DNA of 64,000 nucleotides from the NCBI GenBank assembly GCA_041743125.1, contig JBGTNK010000033.1:1-64000 (forward strand). The letters are read 5' to 3'. Both the position numbers and the translations under genes were made by a program. The stretch is from Terrimonas_B sp041743125 (GTDB lineage Bacteria; Bacteroidota; Bacteroidia; Chitinophagales; Chitinophagaceae). Every line of letters begins with the position of its first letter. The stretch's first letter is position 1. Below the pieces are notes generated by a model. That model was given only the letters and a program-made list of their open reading frames with translations, ran no database searches and was not told where the DNA came from. This document shows, in pieces, positions 63,811 to 64,000 of this stretch.

Positions 63811-64000
63811 TTATTTAATCACTTTCCTTTTAGCCAATGGAACTACCAGTTTTAATGCACTCCATATTTCGCTGACAGCGCAAACTTTTATATCTACAAG
63901 ATTATTTTTGAGTGCATAATTACGGATACTGTCTTCTGTTATGTCGGTTGGGATCTTCGCACTTTTTTTATACCAGGAAATCCAAATGATGACGGATGGA
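63811..64000 (-). CDS. DUF3052-like protein, C-terminal 62 residues (5' end outside window)
   Basis: Open minus-strand frame from the window edge to TAA at 63811-63813. It reads SVIIWISWYKKSAKIPTDI, then ITEDSIRNYALKNNLVDIK and VSEIWSALKLVVPLAKR. The WISW/Lys-Pro-Thr-Asp-Ile and DVKVCAV-like blocks match C-termini of DUF3052 proteins of Bacteroidota. Function unknown. Confidence 0.75.
   Translation of the reverse strand, partial: PSVIIWISWYKKSAKIPTDITEDSIRNYALKNNLVDIKVCAVSEIWSALKLVVPLAKRKVIK

Noticed and set aside
1..64000. CRISPR arrays, insertion sequences, rRNA operons
   Set aside because: No regularly spaced direct repeats, transposase-like frames or rRNA-like sequence were seen on reading.

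Overview
The window looks like a chromosomal segment from a Bacteroidota bacterium, most probably of the Chitinophagaceae/Chitinophagales type. It is AT-rich and has the group's lifestyle genes: a PorT-like type IX secretion (T9SS) protein, a secreted protease with a T9SS sorting tail, and many outer-membrane barrels and lipoproteins. Several promoters match the Bacteroidota form (TTG, about 17-22 nt, TAnnTTTG). atpD-atpC stands apart from the rest of the ATP synthase genes, and menaquinone-type (UbiE/MenG) and class 2 PyrD enzymes are present. Nearly every gene belongs to a known family. I see no rRNA, CRISPR array, insertion sequence, integrase or prophage block. The genus is not determined.

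Layout. 1-8.6 kb: trigger factor (partial), tRNA-Leu(UAG), the Rel/Spo stringent-response enzyme, purA, an acidic low-complexity protein, pabB, an OmpA-type lipoprotein and a porin-like barrel, closed by a bidirectional terminator. 8.6-18.1 kb, minus strand: lipoprotein, lytic transglycosylase, gatA, tatA, rplS, rny, zapA, a ZapB-like coiled coil and pheT, with one small plus-strand gene set inside the cell-division block. 18.1-18.8 kb: a 685-bp divergent non-coding region with a perfect DnaA box. 18.8-36.9 kb: dnaB, rsmE, TerC, pyrD, thiolase, a solitary contractile-sheath gene, DUF2721, rhodanese plus ABC exporter, YifB/ComM, M1 peptidase, a MutS-like ATPase, pyrC and a large Wzi/RemB-like outer-membrane protein. 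37-47.3 kb: porT, ubiE, engB, a small exported protein, a YkuK-type RNase H-fold protein, a T9SS-secreted metzincin with a separately encoded prodomain-like partner, a CoA-binding protein, a GbsR regulator, pdhC and dnaX.

The 47.4-52.4 kb block is the most distinctive regulatory unit. An ECF42-type sigma factor with a C-terminal TPR extension ends a minus-strand operon of two DGPF/YCII proteins, a secreted DinB-fold protein and two SRPBCC proteins. One SRPBCC gene carries an in-frame TGA. The operon is headed by a TGTCCG-N17-CGTC sequence that resembles the ECF42 target promoter, which suggests autoregulation.

52.6-64 kb: L,D-transpeptidase, S9 peptidase, atpD/atpC behind a very good promoter, a TMEM220-like protein, DUF4197 lipoprotein, YqgE, a histidine kinase with no adjacent regulator, queA and a DUF3052-like fragment. 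Most of the window is core metabolism, translation and envelope biology. Candidates for something less described are the ECF42 block, the lone sheath gene, the split protease/prodomain pair and the DnaA box upstream of dnaB.
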